Part shown: one piece after another, positions 25,611 through 38,290 of the stretch
How the letters are laid out: each line of letters starts with the position of its first letter
Position numbering within the stretch: position 1 is the stretch's first letter
From: Takakia lepidozioides
Lineage: Eukaryota; Streptophyta; Takakiopsida; Takakiales; Takakiaceae
NCBI GenBank assembly: GCA_030704615.1
Contig: CM060731.1
Span: forward strand, 33,416,001-33,480,000
DNA length: 64,000 nucleotides
Direction of reading: 5' to 3'
Notes under the pieces: model-generated
Told to the model about the DNA's origin: nothing
Databases searched by the model: none
The model's input: only the letters and a program-made list of their open reading frames with translations
Translations under genes and position numbers: made by a program

Positions 25611-25639
25611 GTACAGAGCGCAAGCTTCCCCCTTTTACT

Positions 25640-25865
25640 GTTTATCTTTATTTACTGACGGAGCCGGGCGGCCTCTGTTTCCGTTCCCCTGTTTTGCTCC
25701 CGTCTCTCTGCTCCCCCTGTTTCCGCTCCCCGGTGTCTTCACTCCCTCGTGTTTCTGTTCCCTGTTTCGCTCCCCAGGTCTCTCTACTCCCATGTTTTCG
25801 CTCCCCTATGTCTTTGCTCCCTCATTCGCTCCCTCATGTTTCTGTTCCCCTGTTTTGCTCCGCCT
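25640..25865. repeat. Degenerate minisatellite, unit about 14-18 bp (GTTTC-GCTCCC type)
   Basis: Repeated variants of TGTTTCGCTCCC and TGTCTCTGCTCCC follow directly after the tRNA terminator, at least a dozen degenerate units. It encodes the Phe/Pro/Leu/Ser-rich open frames seen here, which are not genes. Confidence 0.7.
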
Positions 25866-26626
25866 TGGCAAATGTCTAATTTCTGGCTATGTCATAGAGG
25901 CACTGTGGAGACTTCTTGCCTAGGCGGAGCTAGGCGGAGAATTGAGAATTAGGCTTATCCATTAAGCCTAGAGAGAGAGAGCCTAGTCTTTAGAGGGTTG
26001 ATGGGACCCGTAATGGATGGAGGCATCTTTGGGGAGAGAACTAGGCTCATTCGTGGCTTCATGAACCATGATTCATGAAGCCCTAGAAAAAGTATAAAAC
26101 AACAACCACAAAAGCACCAAAGGACAGCCTCTTGTGGCGGAGCCGTTTGTTGGCCCTGCCCCACAGGGTAGGGACTAGGGACCACCCATCAAGTTGGCCA
26201 AAGTGCCCTAAACCTTATATCATGGGTTGTTCCCATGAGACTTGATGGGAACATAAAAGTTTTTAGTTCCCAGTTGGGCACATGTTACACTTCATATGAT
26301 CAATAAAACAATGGCAGGCCCATGTATCTCACGCCTTGTTATATTGTCCTTAGAGTAGGATATGTTTCTAATGTATATATTGCGGGTTATTTTCAAATGC
26401 AAAATTGGTTGAATAAACAATTACAAAGTTTTCTTTAACCCTTGTTTGGGGTTTCTAGGAAGAAGATTCAAAGGAGTTAATTTTTCCAATGCTCATCGTG
26501 AATTGCTAAGCTATGGAGATATCCAGCAATGCACGTATTCATCAACAAAATGTATAAGAAGTGGTCGGACACTTATGTGTAGCTCCCTCTCTCTCCTACT
26601 CACCTTTCTCAAAATTATGAAACAAT
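25866..26626. other. Unassigned AT-rich start of the gene-poor interval
   Basis: No coding exon is supported. Short inverted matches occur around the GCTTCATGAACCATGATTCA area (26060-26090). I cannot assign this stretch to a known transposon. Confidence 0.35.
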
Positions 26627-26630
26627 GACG

Positions 26631-27066
26631 ATTAATGGACCCTATGATCGTCTACCATTACAATTTTTTGATATGATCTACAAGGCTTCCTCCTAATCTT
26701 TTTAAAATAAGACAAAATTGGATTAAATGTATCAATAATATTATATTTCATATATCCGGATTATTTTGTTATTGCCGGATATTACAATCTGGATATCCGG
26801 ACTTAATGATGATTAATGGACCCTATGATCCTCTACCATTACAATTTTTTGATATGATCTACAAGGCTTCCTCCTAATTTTTTTAAAGAATAAGACAAAA
26901 TCACATTGATTGATCTGTTGGTCTGCATTAATTTATAATCTCAATGTATTAAAATTATAAACATTTGAATTTATTAAATTAGATTAAAGTGTATCAATAA
27001 TATTATATTTCATATATCCGGATTGTTCTGTTATTGCCGGATATTACAATCTGGATATCCGGACTT
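26631..27066. repeat. Imperfect direct repeat (26631-26804 and 26812-27066)
   Basis: Both copies start ATTAATGGACCCTATGATC and end with a GGATATCCGGACTTA block. Copy 2 holds an extra stretch of about 70-80 bp (26900-26980). The palindromic TCCGGATAT / ATATCCGGA motif recurs four times across the two copies and again in degraded form at 27130-27210. This could be a duplicated non-autonomous element; no clear terminal repeats were found. Confidence 0.75.
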
Positions 27067-27689
27067 ATTTATAATCGGCAGATTTTTTGAAAGATAGGGG
27101 GAAAACATAGCCCCTACTATGCATATCTGGCGGATATTGGAAATTCAGACTTCCTTAAGATCTGGATCTGGTGGATATATAATTTTCTTCTATATCAAGT
27201 ATCCAGACTCCATGGATATCATAAAATTTAACTAAGAACCACCAAACATTGATTTCGACAAGTGTTTCGGTGGTTATTGAGCATTGATAAGTTGTCTAAT
27301 ATAAGGTTATCTAGCTTGGTTTAAATCTATATGAAGCAGATAGCAATACTGGAAATCCATTACCAAAGAGCTACAGACAATCGGTGGTTATCAGCAATTT
27401 AAAACCCACTATGCTACCCGTCTATGAGGTTTTTGATTGCCAGATAATTGGAACATGTATCAATAGCCTTAAACTAGGTTTTAAGTACATTTGGATTTTC
27501 AAAAGTCCAAGAATAATAATTATATATTATACATCATGCATAATTCATGAAATAAAAATAAATGTATATTTTATTTTAATTTATAACTATTTAAAAACAT
27601 TGCTCTTTTGCATAAATCTCCTCTCTAATCACAGTAAAGGAACCTCATATCACAAACATGTTTCTCTCAATATCGAAATATTCGACTAA

Positions 27690-28230
27690 AAGTGCCAATG
27701 TAGAATGTCCAAAGCCACATCCTTGGAACTTTATTACGATGATCCACATCTAGAACAATGAGAAATTTCAGAACCTAAATGCTTTAGTCAGGCAAAGGAG
27801 ATCTCCCATTGTCCAATGTCTCAATCAAAATACCAACTTGCAAATATGGTTCGCATCTAGAATATTTAGAAGACACTCCAATATATAATACTAATGCAAT
27901 ATATAATATAAAAGGGGAGATCTCCCCTCGTAACATGTCTCAATCAAAGTGTCAATATGCAATGTCCTTCCACACACTTGAAATTGGAATACCTCAATCC
28001 GCTAGTATTTTTTAGAACATTTGAGAAGGTGCATGTAGTCGGGTAGGGAGATCTCCTATAATGATGTCTCAATCTATGAGAATGATATGAGTACACTACC
28101 ATCAAAACAAGACAGCCTTATGCCCCGCCGGAAGATCTAAATTTACTCTAGCCAATATGTCAAAACAAAATTCCTTGTGCCTCGCTAGAAGATCTAAATT
28201 ATTCCAGTCAACAAGTCAAAAGAAGAAAGA
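27690..28230. repeat. Degenerate tandem repeat with GGAGATCTCC and ATGTCTCAATC motifs
   Basis: The pair GGAGATCTCC ... ATGTCTCAATC occurs near 27800, 27917 and 28050 at spacings of roughly 115-135 bp. A shorter GAAGATCTAAATT unit recurs near 28130 and 28190. Units are strongly diverged. No gene is supported in this interval. Confidence 0.5.
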
Positions 28231-29681
28231 TCCCTAAATAAAGTTTACGCATTCACTAAACTAGTAGGTTTGGTTATTCCATCCCTGTCTTGTTCTTACT
28301 TCATCTTATGAGACCTCGGCTTCAATGTATCAAACAGAAACTCAGTTAAAACTTTTCGTAAATAATTTAAAAGACGTGAGATCTCTCGATCCTATTGAAG
28401 TCCTCTAAATAATCGACAACAACAGAGAGGAGTGGAAAACTAAATTGAGACAAGTCAAAAAATATATAAATACAAGGAAATAAAACAATGGAAACATACA
28501 TAATTAGGTAACACAAATTCGTGTACGCAGAGCCAAGGAAGAATCATACCTATTTGTGCTAGCAGAAGGCACATGCTCCCTCGTGCTCCAATGGATCGGC
28601 AACAACGGTATTTGTCATTATGAAGAAATGTGGCATTTTTGGGCATTTTCTGTTTGCAGCCAGTACAAGCTTCGATAGGTTGGCCAACGGTTCCCGTTAT
28701 GCTATAACCTGCACATATGGTATTACCTGTTCCGATTGCCTTGTTGGTTGGAAGATGCAGATGCAGAAAATCTGAGAAAGAAGATGCAACTCACGTCACT
28801 GAGACTTACTCGCGAAGAAGAAAATTCTCTATGTCAGTATGATTTAATGCAAAATTTGTAGTGTATTCCATTGAGGGATGTGCGTGTAGAGTATGACAAT
28901 CCTAACATGACTGACACCGCTTTGTGGTTCTACAATTCGTGCACATGAGGTGCTTTGATAACATGGATATCTGAGCAATGGAGATTCCTACGTAGGATGA
29001 CGAATATTGTTGAATAGTGCACATGTACACGATTGACATGGTCATAACTCTCTCAATCATCTTTCTCTATGGGTACTATAAAATTGTCTGTCCCCAAACC
29101 ATTTATATTTTATGTCTGTCTCCAACTCATCGTCTGTAATGCGTTGTCCAAATGATTGTTTTTCACATTGTTTTAGAGTCATCATCTTTATCTGTTTTTT
29201 GTTGTTGTTCTTTAGGAAAATTTGTCTCCAACATGGCTACGTGCTGTACTTGTCTCCTCCTTAGACAGCTGATGACACCATTTGAATTGTTATCGAAGGT
29301 TGTTGTTTCCTTTCCTCGATCTTTTTTCATGATCAGTCCAAATTGATGCACCTATCTGTATGCCTATATGTGGTCTTCTTCTACAAGTCCAAATATGACT
29401 GAAACCATTACTACCAAGACCACATAACTCCCAGGTTCGGTATCCTGAACATACCTCCGACCTTCACACATCTCGGGCATACTTGGGAGAAATTGTAGTC
29501 ATGGTGACACTGTCTTAGTGGTTGTGGTGGCTCCTTCCTTAACCCGCTCAGTCTGCTGTCACTTTGTCCGGGTGGTAGGCGTGTAGGTTTGCTCAGTTTT
29601 CTGGTACATTGAAGGCTTGCTAATTACAGCTCCCTATCCTTCATGCCCTCCTTCTCTCATGCATTGTTTCCCTCAGCCCAC
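28231..29681. other. AT-rich spacer, no recognised gene
   Basis: Only short open frames lie here and none is similar to a known family. Sequence is low in GC compared with the first 25 kb. Confidence 0.4.
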
Positions 29682-30113
29682 ATGGCCTCCAAAGTGGCCA
29701 CATTTTGGAACTACCCGGCGGATCCAAAGACCATTAAGTATTTCAGCCCCTCCTCCCCCTTCCCCTCCCCCCCCCCCCCCTTCCCCCCTCCTCCGCCGCC
29801 TCCTCCTCCTCCTCCTCCCTTTCTTACTTGTCCATGTTTCATTTCACTTGATAGGGTTCAGATGCACTCCTTACCTACGATGTTAGGTAGTTTGTTTAGG
29901 ATTTAGGGTTTATGCTAGAAGATACTCAATAAATGAAGCTGAACAAGAGCCATTTTTTGCCTCTCAAGTTATTAGACTTCACAGTTGGTGCTGACAAATG
30001 CTTGGGATCTTCTTGTTTTCTGCAGATCATTTCGGGGCACCAACACTCAAATGGGCATTTCTACAACCTCATATCCACAACATTTTGGTAGGACCTGAAG
30101 AAATAGAATTTTT
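29682..30113 (+). pseudogene. Mitochondrial pyruvate carrier (MPC)-like fragment
   Basis: An ATG at 29682 opens MASKVATFWNYPADPKTI, very close to the N-terminus of plant MPC2/4-type subunits (MASKxQAxWNHPAGPKTI). A GT lies at 29738. About 290 bp downstream, after TTTTCTGCAG, the sequence encodes HFGAPTLKWAF, matching the next MPC block HFWAPTFKWG. The two pieces lie in the right order, but the frame is off by one base across the simple GT..AG junction, and no downstream MPC exons were found before 33 kb. The intervening DNA contains a (CTC)n/(CCT)n tract. MPC subunits form the inner-membrane pyruvate importer. I read this as a decayed or partly captured gene. Confidence 0.45.
29745..29820. 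repeat. C-rich (CCT)n/(CCC)n tract
   Basis: A run of C-rich triplets lies inside the putative intron of the MPC-like fragment. It gives rise to proline-rich open frames in two frames that are not proteins. Confidence 0.85.
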
Positions 30114-33100
30114 CTAAATGACTTGAAGGTTTTGTGTTTTTTTTGTCATTTCGGACATATAGTACATGCATGTTGTAACAATTACTTCTCGGGTGAAAGC
30201 ATGCTAATGTGTACCACTGACCCTCCTGATCAGTGGGTTAAAGACACACTGGTCATTGGATATAGAGATGAATCTGTCGAGGGTAGTTGTAGGCTACGGT
30301 GTCTCTGATTGGACGTCATCGGGCAGTTTTTTAGTGACTGTGCTTCATGTTATCTTTTTCTTTGTTCAAGATAGTTCATTTTATTATAAAGGACATTGGT
30401 TCTTGTACAAGATGGACAAGATGTTCTATGTACAAGATCTATATAATATAACAATTTTTTCACAAATTGGATGAACTATAAGAATGTTATAGACTTATGA
30501 ATCTCAAAACAATGTTTTGTCATCGACACAGTTTTTTGTGCTATGGACTCTAAAAACATATATCTAAATTTAACCAATTGTGATAAGGACAAAAAGCCAT
30601 GATGTTTAAAAATTGTGCAATGTTTCAATAGGTGAAACTAGTTTGGATATCTATCAAATGTTTACCAAGCTATGGATTTTCTTAAACACCAAAACATGTG
30701 TTTTTCATTTGTCCGTAGCATATTGTCTTTTGGATTTTTGGGATATCGTCTTTTACTAATAACTATACAAACATATAATCTAGGATGGCCAGGTAGTATA
30801 TGGACAAATGGTCATACACTCTAGGATTTGACTCCTAAAAGTTTTTTTCCAATTAAAGATTAAAATTTCTAATAAATAACATCCATAATATTTGGGCTTA
30901 GACCCTTTACTCCATTTTACAGTTTCAGTTTTATATAGCAGGTGATTTGCTTAATCTTCCTTGTACTTTCTGTATCTGTGGCAAGCTAGCCTTGACAGAG
31001 GGGGCATTTGTTGGCTTGCAAGGTTGTGATATATAATTTTGTCCAGTGAAAGTTCTAATGCCCATGGGGTTTCTTGTTTCCTCTCGATCTAAAACTTCTT
31101 TTGGTATGATTCTTTAATATACTGAGTAACGGTAAATTACGATATGACAATGATTTTGTTTCACAAGCAAATTCCCACTAGGAGATTTTGTATATATAAA
31201 CCGAACATAGATTTGTTTGCAATATTAAAACCTACAATTCGATTCTAGGGCTTTTGTCATTCTTTAAAAGAAAATGCCAGAAAAATAAATTTTGGATAGA
31301 CAAACTCAGGTTTCATCGGCGAAATGATAACACATTAAATTTTCAAATATGTTTCACCAACGAAACAATCAGCGGTTCAATTGCATCATCGAGATTTGAA
31401 AGGGAGTTCAACAATTTTAATTAGTCAATAATTTCTTCTTTTGTTTTAATAGTCACAACTTTGCTAGTGGAGAGAACGATGGCATAAATATGGACTTTCC
31501 ATTTATAGGTCCATGTGGTCGTGTATTGAAAACTCTATTGTTATGACCTTCAACAGCCTCGTGATCTCACAGATGCGTTCCGAATATGAAACTACATGGA
31601 GTTTCTGGGTGGATGACATTTCACTACTCCCAAATATTGTGAACTAGAATCCATCAATGTTCAAAAAGCATGAAAGTTAATAGAGGCATAGAGCAAAGGT
31701 GATCGTTAGAGTATATTAAAAGCCCCCCTCCGAGTTGCATGTTAAGAACCTCGAGGGAAATGACCTACGAGTTGATATATGAGCTTCAACATGCATTGTG
31801 GTGCAATATACACAATTTCACATACAAATACTCAAAGCTTATTAGTGAGAAATATTGAAACAAAGGCACCATTGAGTAGGGCAAAAACAAATTTGCAATT
31901 CTTGGCATGTAGCATTAACCAAAAATTTGGTTTCAATATTAACAAACGGCTAGTCGCGTATGGCTCCTACTTGTGAATAGTGGAATACATCAGTGTTAAT
32001 GGTCTAGTACCAAGTTTACGTACGAGTACCAAACTTGGTTTCAATAAATGTTCATACCACTCCAATATATAATGACAGATATATTTTACAGTCTAGATAT
32101 TGGTATGAGTATTGAATATCATATCGCAATACCGGCTGGTCTGAGGTATCCATATTGATATCATTTAGATGTCATTTATTTATTAAAATTTTACCAATTA
32201 TCAAGTATCCAGCATGGAATTTTTTATTTATTTTTTAACTTTGGTTAATCTAACTTGTTTGTTTTGGGAAGCCAAAATCAAAGATGTGGTGACTTGGCAT
32301 TGCCACATTCTCGTCTTCAACTCAAGAGATCTATTAAATGTCTGAAGCTTAAAACCCAACTTACTAAACCGACATACTAAACTGCTAGCCTACACGCTAG
32401 TAGCAAAAGGTAACATGAGATGAACATGGGGGACAGACAATGCTGAGCAAAATACGACCCACGGGCTAGCTCAAAGAGATTTATCCCCAGCATAAAACTT
32501 CAGACATAACCCACCTAGACCAGATCAAGAAGATTTGGAAGATCACAAAAAACAGAAGCAGAATAAAACTTGATTTTTTCTCAAGATCGTTCATAGTGAA
32601 AGTGCAGAGAGACGACTTGTCTGTTTATTGGCTCGAAATAGCCAGATTTTGCCAAGTAGATGAATTAAGTAAAACATCCATCTGTTATTCACTAAACATC
32701 TCACTAATTTCTTCAGTAAACAGAAAATTAGTTATAGGTTGTGGTTGGCTAATTGTGCCCCTAATTTAAATTTGTGGTAACCGTTGTAACAAGTTACAAC
32801 CACCTTTCTATTTTTCCCTCCCCCTCGCTCTCAAACTTGCCGGATGCAAGTTACATCATGGGCTCCCAGTCTTGGAAGTGCAAAGATGTTGGAATTCTCT
32901 AAAGCACGCTAGAGTTTGTTTTTATAGGTACATTTCTTAGCTCTTATCGTTTTGTTGGTATCTGTCCAATAAAATTTTGCTGTCTTCGATACATTCTGAT
33001 GATTGTCATGGATAATTATGGAAAGTGATCAAGGTCGAGATCTCATAGTGTTTCATCTCCATTGGTCGTTGTTTGACAGTAATTGGATTGATATGTTTAT

Positions 33101-33262
33101 TTTTTTGTGCATTTGTAACCATCACCTAACTAGACATAATCTCTCATATTAAATGCCAGAGATCCAGGTGAATTAGACGGAAAAAAACAGAGTGTTCTTC
33201 GGTCTTTGAGGATTCATAGAAGAAAATAGTAGATAGTACAACAATAGACAAGATTGTCAACC
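30114..33262. other. AT-rich gene-poor interval
   Basis: About 3.1 kb with no supported gene, RNA or repeat array. Open frames are short and low in complexity. No transposon termini were recognised. Confidence 0.45.
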
Positions 33263-34072
33263 ATGGTGACCACTGCCACAGTCACGGCCGCGTGTCGTGT
33301 AGCATCCAAGTTTGCGTCATTATCCACAACCTTCTCTCGTACGCTATTCTTCCTCAGTACCTTGGTAGATCAACACGTGTGTTTTGCATTAAAAACGCTT
33401 ATTACATCGACACATTTCACACTAATACAATCTCTTTATTTCATAGAGTCAAGCTCATTGCGCTTTGTTGGGTTGTAATGCACATTGAGCAATCTACTTT
33501 CAAAAAACAAATCTCCAATTGTCACTTTAGTACAGGTATTATACTCACGATGCACTTCTATCTTTTGTTCATGTTGGAATGCATATCCATGATGGGTTTA
33601 TTGTTTATTCCCCAATATCTTTATGGATCATATTGTTCCTCAAGTACGAGAAAGAGATATCTTGAAAACCGTTTTCTCCGTAATTATAAAGTATCGGGAT
33701 TGCCCAAAGCTAAGTTGATAGTTATTGCATTTAGTGATTTATTTTTGTCATATAGAGAAGAATAAACCCTAAGAAGGTTGAAAGGTTGAAGCTATTTTCA
33801 ATGACATCTCAAATTCTAAACACATGGTTGTTGAATATGCAACTGTAGGAACACGTCAAGTTCATGGTGTAGGCGGAAAGGAAATTCATGCTACGGAACA
33901 CGAGGGCTACATTAATGACTACATTCATGCCGAGACCATGTATGACATTACAAAAATGACTAACCGTAAACTTAAATTTGGGTTGCTTGTTTTTTGTGGT
34001 GTTTTTGCTGGGATATTCAACCCACTCGTGGCCTGCAGTTTTCAACAAAGAAAGGCAAAAGGGGGAGGCTAA
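33263..34072 (+). CDS. Putative small mitochondrial membrane protein, COX7C-like
   Basis: Two exons, 33263-33338 and 33861-34072, join in phase through a 522-bp GT..AG intron to a 95-aa protein. The N-terminus MVTTATVTAACRVASKFASL is Ala/Thr/Ser-rich with scattered Arg/Lys and no acidic residue, as in a mitochondrial presequence. The C-terminal part has NRKLKFGLLVFCGVFAGIF, a single membrane segment followed by a short basic tail with FQQRKAKGGG. This layout (basic residues, one TM, then a short Gln/Lys tail) is that of cytochrome c oxidase subunit VIIc-type proteins. The middle is His/Glu/Asp-rich. It is the only convincing gene in the AT-rich interval. Similarity to COX7C is by architecture and a few residues, so function is tentative. 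Confidence 0.45.
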
Positions 34073-37000
34073 AGTAAGCAAATGTTTTGTGGGCCATATC
34101 TGGAAGCATTTCATTCATCTTACATAGTGAAGTTGGTGATTTGTTACATGTCCCTTGGTTGCAAATTTTTTGCGAAAGGCTGAGGTGTGATCATACTATA
34201 TATACCACCAAGGGCATTTTACTAGCAACTGCAGAAATATAATCTCTTCAGATAGATTTATGGCAGTGAGATGATCATGCATGTCTAAGGCTTTTGCACC
34301 CTCAATCACAAATTGTCTAATGCAAAATTTACATGCAAAGGGTGATACCCACACACAAATATACACAAGCTTCTATTTACACTGCTCAGTCAAATGATAG
34401 CTTGCATATAAATCCAATGACATTGCCTCTTCAACTGAAGTTGCGCATTCAAACTGAAGTGGGTTGGATTAGGTGCATATGTACACCTTGTATATTCTAG
34501 AGTTCTCATGATCCACTGCTGTCATCCCAATGTGTAACATTTTTTACATGGCAATAAACAATGAATTGTCATCCATGTCACCACTGTCTGAATATGACAA
34601 TGCGCAAGAGATGAAGTTTGGATCTTCCTGCAGTTCTATAGTTTGAAATTCACATATGTTGTGCCATCAATGTGCTTTGGTGTAAAACTGGTCCTAGAAC
34701 AAAGAATATTTTTGGATCATAAATTAATATTGGCAAAAGCTAGGCCTGTTCAGGACCTGGGAATCGAATTGAAACCTTGTAGGCTGTAATGACATCGGTA
34801 AAAGGGTGGAAATCATGGACAAAAATCCATAAGTAGGTTTTACGTAAATTTGGACTTTAACATGAAATTTGGAATTTTTCATTTAAAAATATTATTATTA
34901 TTCATTTAAAAAATAAAAACTTTGTTTTTGGATTTTTTAAATTAAAAAATAGCATCGTATTTTCGATTTAAATTATAATAGCTGCACAATGGATCATTGG
35001 CTCTCCCTTGCATTAAGAATTTATATCTAGAATTAGTAGGTAAAATACACTATGCATGTCATTGTTGACATATGATGCAAACAAGATGACCAATGACAGA
35101 TTATTTGCGCATTGATATTTAGATACAGTGACATCTTAAAATATGACTTTAAGTCGAATGTAGCATGGTGATCTAAGTGATCTTACTACAATCATTATGA
35201 AAAAAAAGATAATTGATATGATACAGAATTATGATTCAACCAAAGAAAAAACACTCCTTGCTCATGTGAAATGCATGAAACCACCATATAATAATAGAAA
35301 CTAGTTCACAAGATTAATATTCATAATCATGTGGTCCTAACCCTTAAGCCCCCCCCCCCCCGTTACACAAATTAAGTAAGGCTACACACCTACCTTGTTA
35401 CATCCAAAAAAATGTTCCACCTTATCATATTCCACTTGGCTACCATGTACATATACTTAGCAAATTGTGGAGAAACTCACCATACGACAAGAGAGATTTT
35501 AGTATTTTAGTTGGGAGTTTTTTGTTTTTGGATTTTGCAAAGTATACCAAACTATTTCAATGATGGGTTGATTTTTCCTACTTCTATCTCCCACATAGAA
35601 ATGTTGTATGGTATTTCTAGCCAACTAGTTTGAAAATTCCAAGCCAAACAACCATTTATTTTTATTAACCCTTAACCGACGACCACCGTTTCAGCCCAAA
35701 AAGGGTACATAGCGGCATGGATGATGCCATAACTGCCCCTGATTTTTCAGAGACTTTCACCGTTGCAATTGGCAGATTATAAGAAAATTCTAATGTGGTT
35801 CTTAGACATGGTCACCAATTCGACCAAAAAAAAAAACTTTGACCAAGCTGGAAGTGCGGGTTCTTGATTTTTCATGTGGGAATGCCCTACATATTCAGAT
35901 TCTTGGGCACTCACATGACGAGAATGAAATTGCAGCCCCATATCCCAAATTTTTGTCGGGGTCTTTTGTATGTGAAATTGTCCCATGGTGTCCTCATTTT
36001 TTACCTCACAACTTATTCCTACGGTTACGTTGTGCTTTGCAACAATGCACAGAGAATGACAAAGGATTTTTTGGATTCTTCCAATTTTTGGGCCTTAAAT
36101 CTGAAATCTGCTCATTTTTGGGTTGCATCCCAATTTAGGCTGTTATGGCCCAAGCAAATTGGTGGGCCCTCACAAAAGAACCACTAGCCACTCCTGAACT
36201 AAAGCAATGCACCGGTTGAGCTAGCCAACCGTCATGTTCATGCCCTCACAAGAAAACGCACATTCCCAAGAGCTAAGGGGGGATTGAACCCCCCGATCTG
36301 CCAATATGTAGACAGCTCCCCCCCCCCCCCCCCCAAAAAAAAAAAAACAGCCAAGAAACCCAAACAACAGTACCCGCCACTACCTCCAGCCCCCCATGCC
36401 CAAAAGTCATTCAACTAACCAACCAAATAAAGGAAAAACCGGCCTGCCCCCAAGTTTCCCAATCAACAAGCTGACTGGGACCACACACCTCGTCATGACA
36501 ACGACACCAATGTGCACCACCCGATGAATGAGAACACGCACACCCCTCGTCGCACACCCCTCGTCATAGTACTACGGGGATGCTAGAACGTGAGCCTGGC
36601 CTGGTGAGCCTATGAGCCTAGCCAAACTCACGCAAGCCCACCATTTCCACAACTTGTGGGCCTATAACCGTGGGGGGATCCAGATATTACCGTGGTAGCG
36701 CGAAGTCCAAATCACAAACCGTCAAGCACAATGAAGGTGCGATATCCAAGACGTGCCGCCGTATCTCTCATTCAAGGCAGGCGATCTAGAGCTGTAATTG
36801 AACAAACAGAAATGCAGAAGAACAAATTCAAAATAGCTCTAAACAGAAAGCACAAAACCACGGTTTCAAAACGGAGTGACGCCTCTGCATCACAGTGAAA
36901 ACATGCCATCAAATCCTTTAAGCTGCAATTTGCAACACAATGCATTCAGACCCAAATCAACGAGTTGCCCTGCAGCTCGTAATACTAAAAAAATGCAGAG

Positions 37001-37870
37001 CAAGAAACAAAAGACATCACACTCACGTGAGAAGACGATATCCCAAACCCCTCTCGCCACCCCTGCATCACATTCCGCACAGGCAGACACACTAGCACAA
37101 AGGGCACACACCATGCCACCCTGCATGCAGGGCCGGGTGGCATCACATAGCTTCGCAGGGAGGAAACCCAGGCCCCTCCACGCTGGATGCCGGCAACGCT
37201 AGGCCAGTGGGCCTTCCGGCCTGCCACATCAGCGGGATCAACGCCGTTGGCACCTCCTATGCCAAGAGATTCAGCCCCCCCGGCCCTTGGAAATTTCTAG
37301 ATGGCGCTACACTTATTATTTCTTGCCGCTCTAAATCGGAGCACACAGAGAACTCAATGGGCTACATTTTCGGTTTAGGGATGAACCTCATCCAATATCA
37401 TCCCCCAAAGTCACGGCCTAGATGAAAAAGGACACGACCCGTTTTGGGTTGTGTTGTCGTTTAAGGGTTAAGGTCCTTTGTATGTGTTTGAGGGGGGGTC
37501 GAATGACCTCCATGTGAGCCCATTCAAAAATTGACTCATCAATATATGAAGGAAGCCAGTTTGTTTTGTTTTGTTTTGTTTGTTTGTAGCATCGTTGAGA
37601 TCTCCCAAAATGTGGGGCCCCAGCCCCGGTGCTTGGTGCCATTGGAAAGCCCTTGATGAGGAGGGGCACCGGCTTGGTCTCATGATTTTTGGACTGGCGG
37701 TGTGGGAGATGTCAAATTTTGAGTACTTTCGGTCGCTGGAAATTCGGAAAAGATAGCAAAATGGGCTTTCCTGAAGCACTGATTGGCCCTTCACGTGGAA
37801 GATTATTTCAAGTACTTAAATGGTCGCTGGAAATTCGCGAAAAATAGCAAAGTGGATATATCAATATATG
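34073..37870. other. Gene-poor interval with homopolymer tracts
   Basis: No supported gene. Homopolymer tracts include a C12 run near 35350, poly-C followed by poly-A at 36317-36347, and an A run near 35825. The 36,200-37,400 stretch is higher in GC than its left neighbour, and its open frames on both strands have no known domain. Confidence 0.45.
36317..36347. repeat. Poly-C / poly-A tract
   Basis: A run of about 18 C is followed by about 13 A. Such compound homopolymers are prone to length error in sequencing. Confidence 0.9.
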
Positions 37871-37934
37871 AAGCCTCGACAGGGGGGAGATTGCAAAAAT
37901 AGCAAAGTGGGCAAAATTTAGTGTTGGAATGACA

Positions 37935-38290
37935 CTGGAGGTCGCACTTGGGCATCTACATGGGATAATCACTTGGGTACATAGGAGATTGCATTTGGGC
38001 TTAGATGGGCCTTAACATAAGAGATGCACTTGGATACGTATGAAATTGCACTTGGTCTTACATTTCAATTCTTGACACATGAGCCTCGACATCAGAGATG
38101 CACTTGGATACACATATAGGGGATTGCACTTAGACTTAGATGATACTGGGCACTTGGGCCAACGGCACAGGCTACCCTAGAGGTCGCACTTGGGTCTCGA
38201 CATAGGAGACGCACTTGGATACATAGCAAATTGCACTTGGGCTTAGATAACACTTGACACTTGGGCCAACAGCACAGGCTACCCTAGTTG
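37935..38290. repeat. Degenerate minisatellite built on GCACTTGG
   Basis: GCACTTGG or a near variant (CACTTGG, GCACTTAG) recurs about a dozen times at 20-50 bp spacing, often within phrases such as GAGATGCACTTGGATACA and ATTGCACTTGGGCTTAGAT. A longer unit containing GGCACAGGCTACCCTAG occurs near 38167 and 38270. No coding content. Confidence 0.75.

Noticed and set aside
25526-25879. 117-codon frame spanning the tRNA and minisatellite
   Set aside because: It runs through the tRNA gene and a repeat array; not a protein.
27690-28230. CRISPR-like spaced repeats
   Set aside because: Repeats are strongly diverged and irregularly spaced, and this is a plant nuclear genome.
29617-29906. Proline-rich open frames in two frames
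   Set aside because: Produced by the (CCT)n tract in a probable intron.
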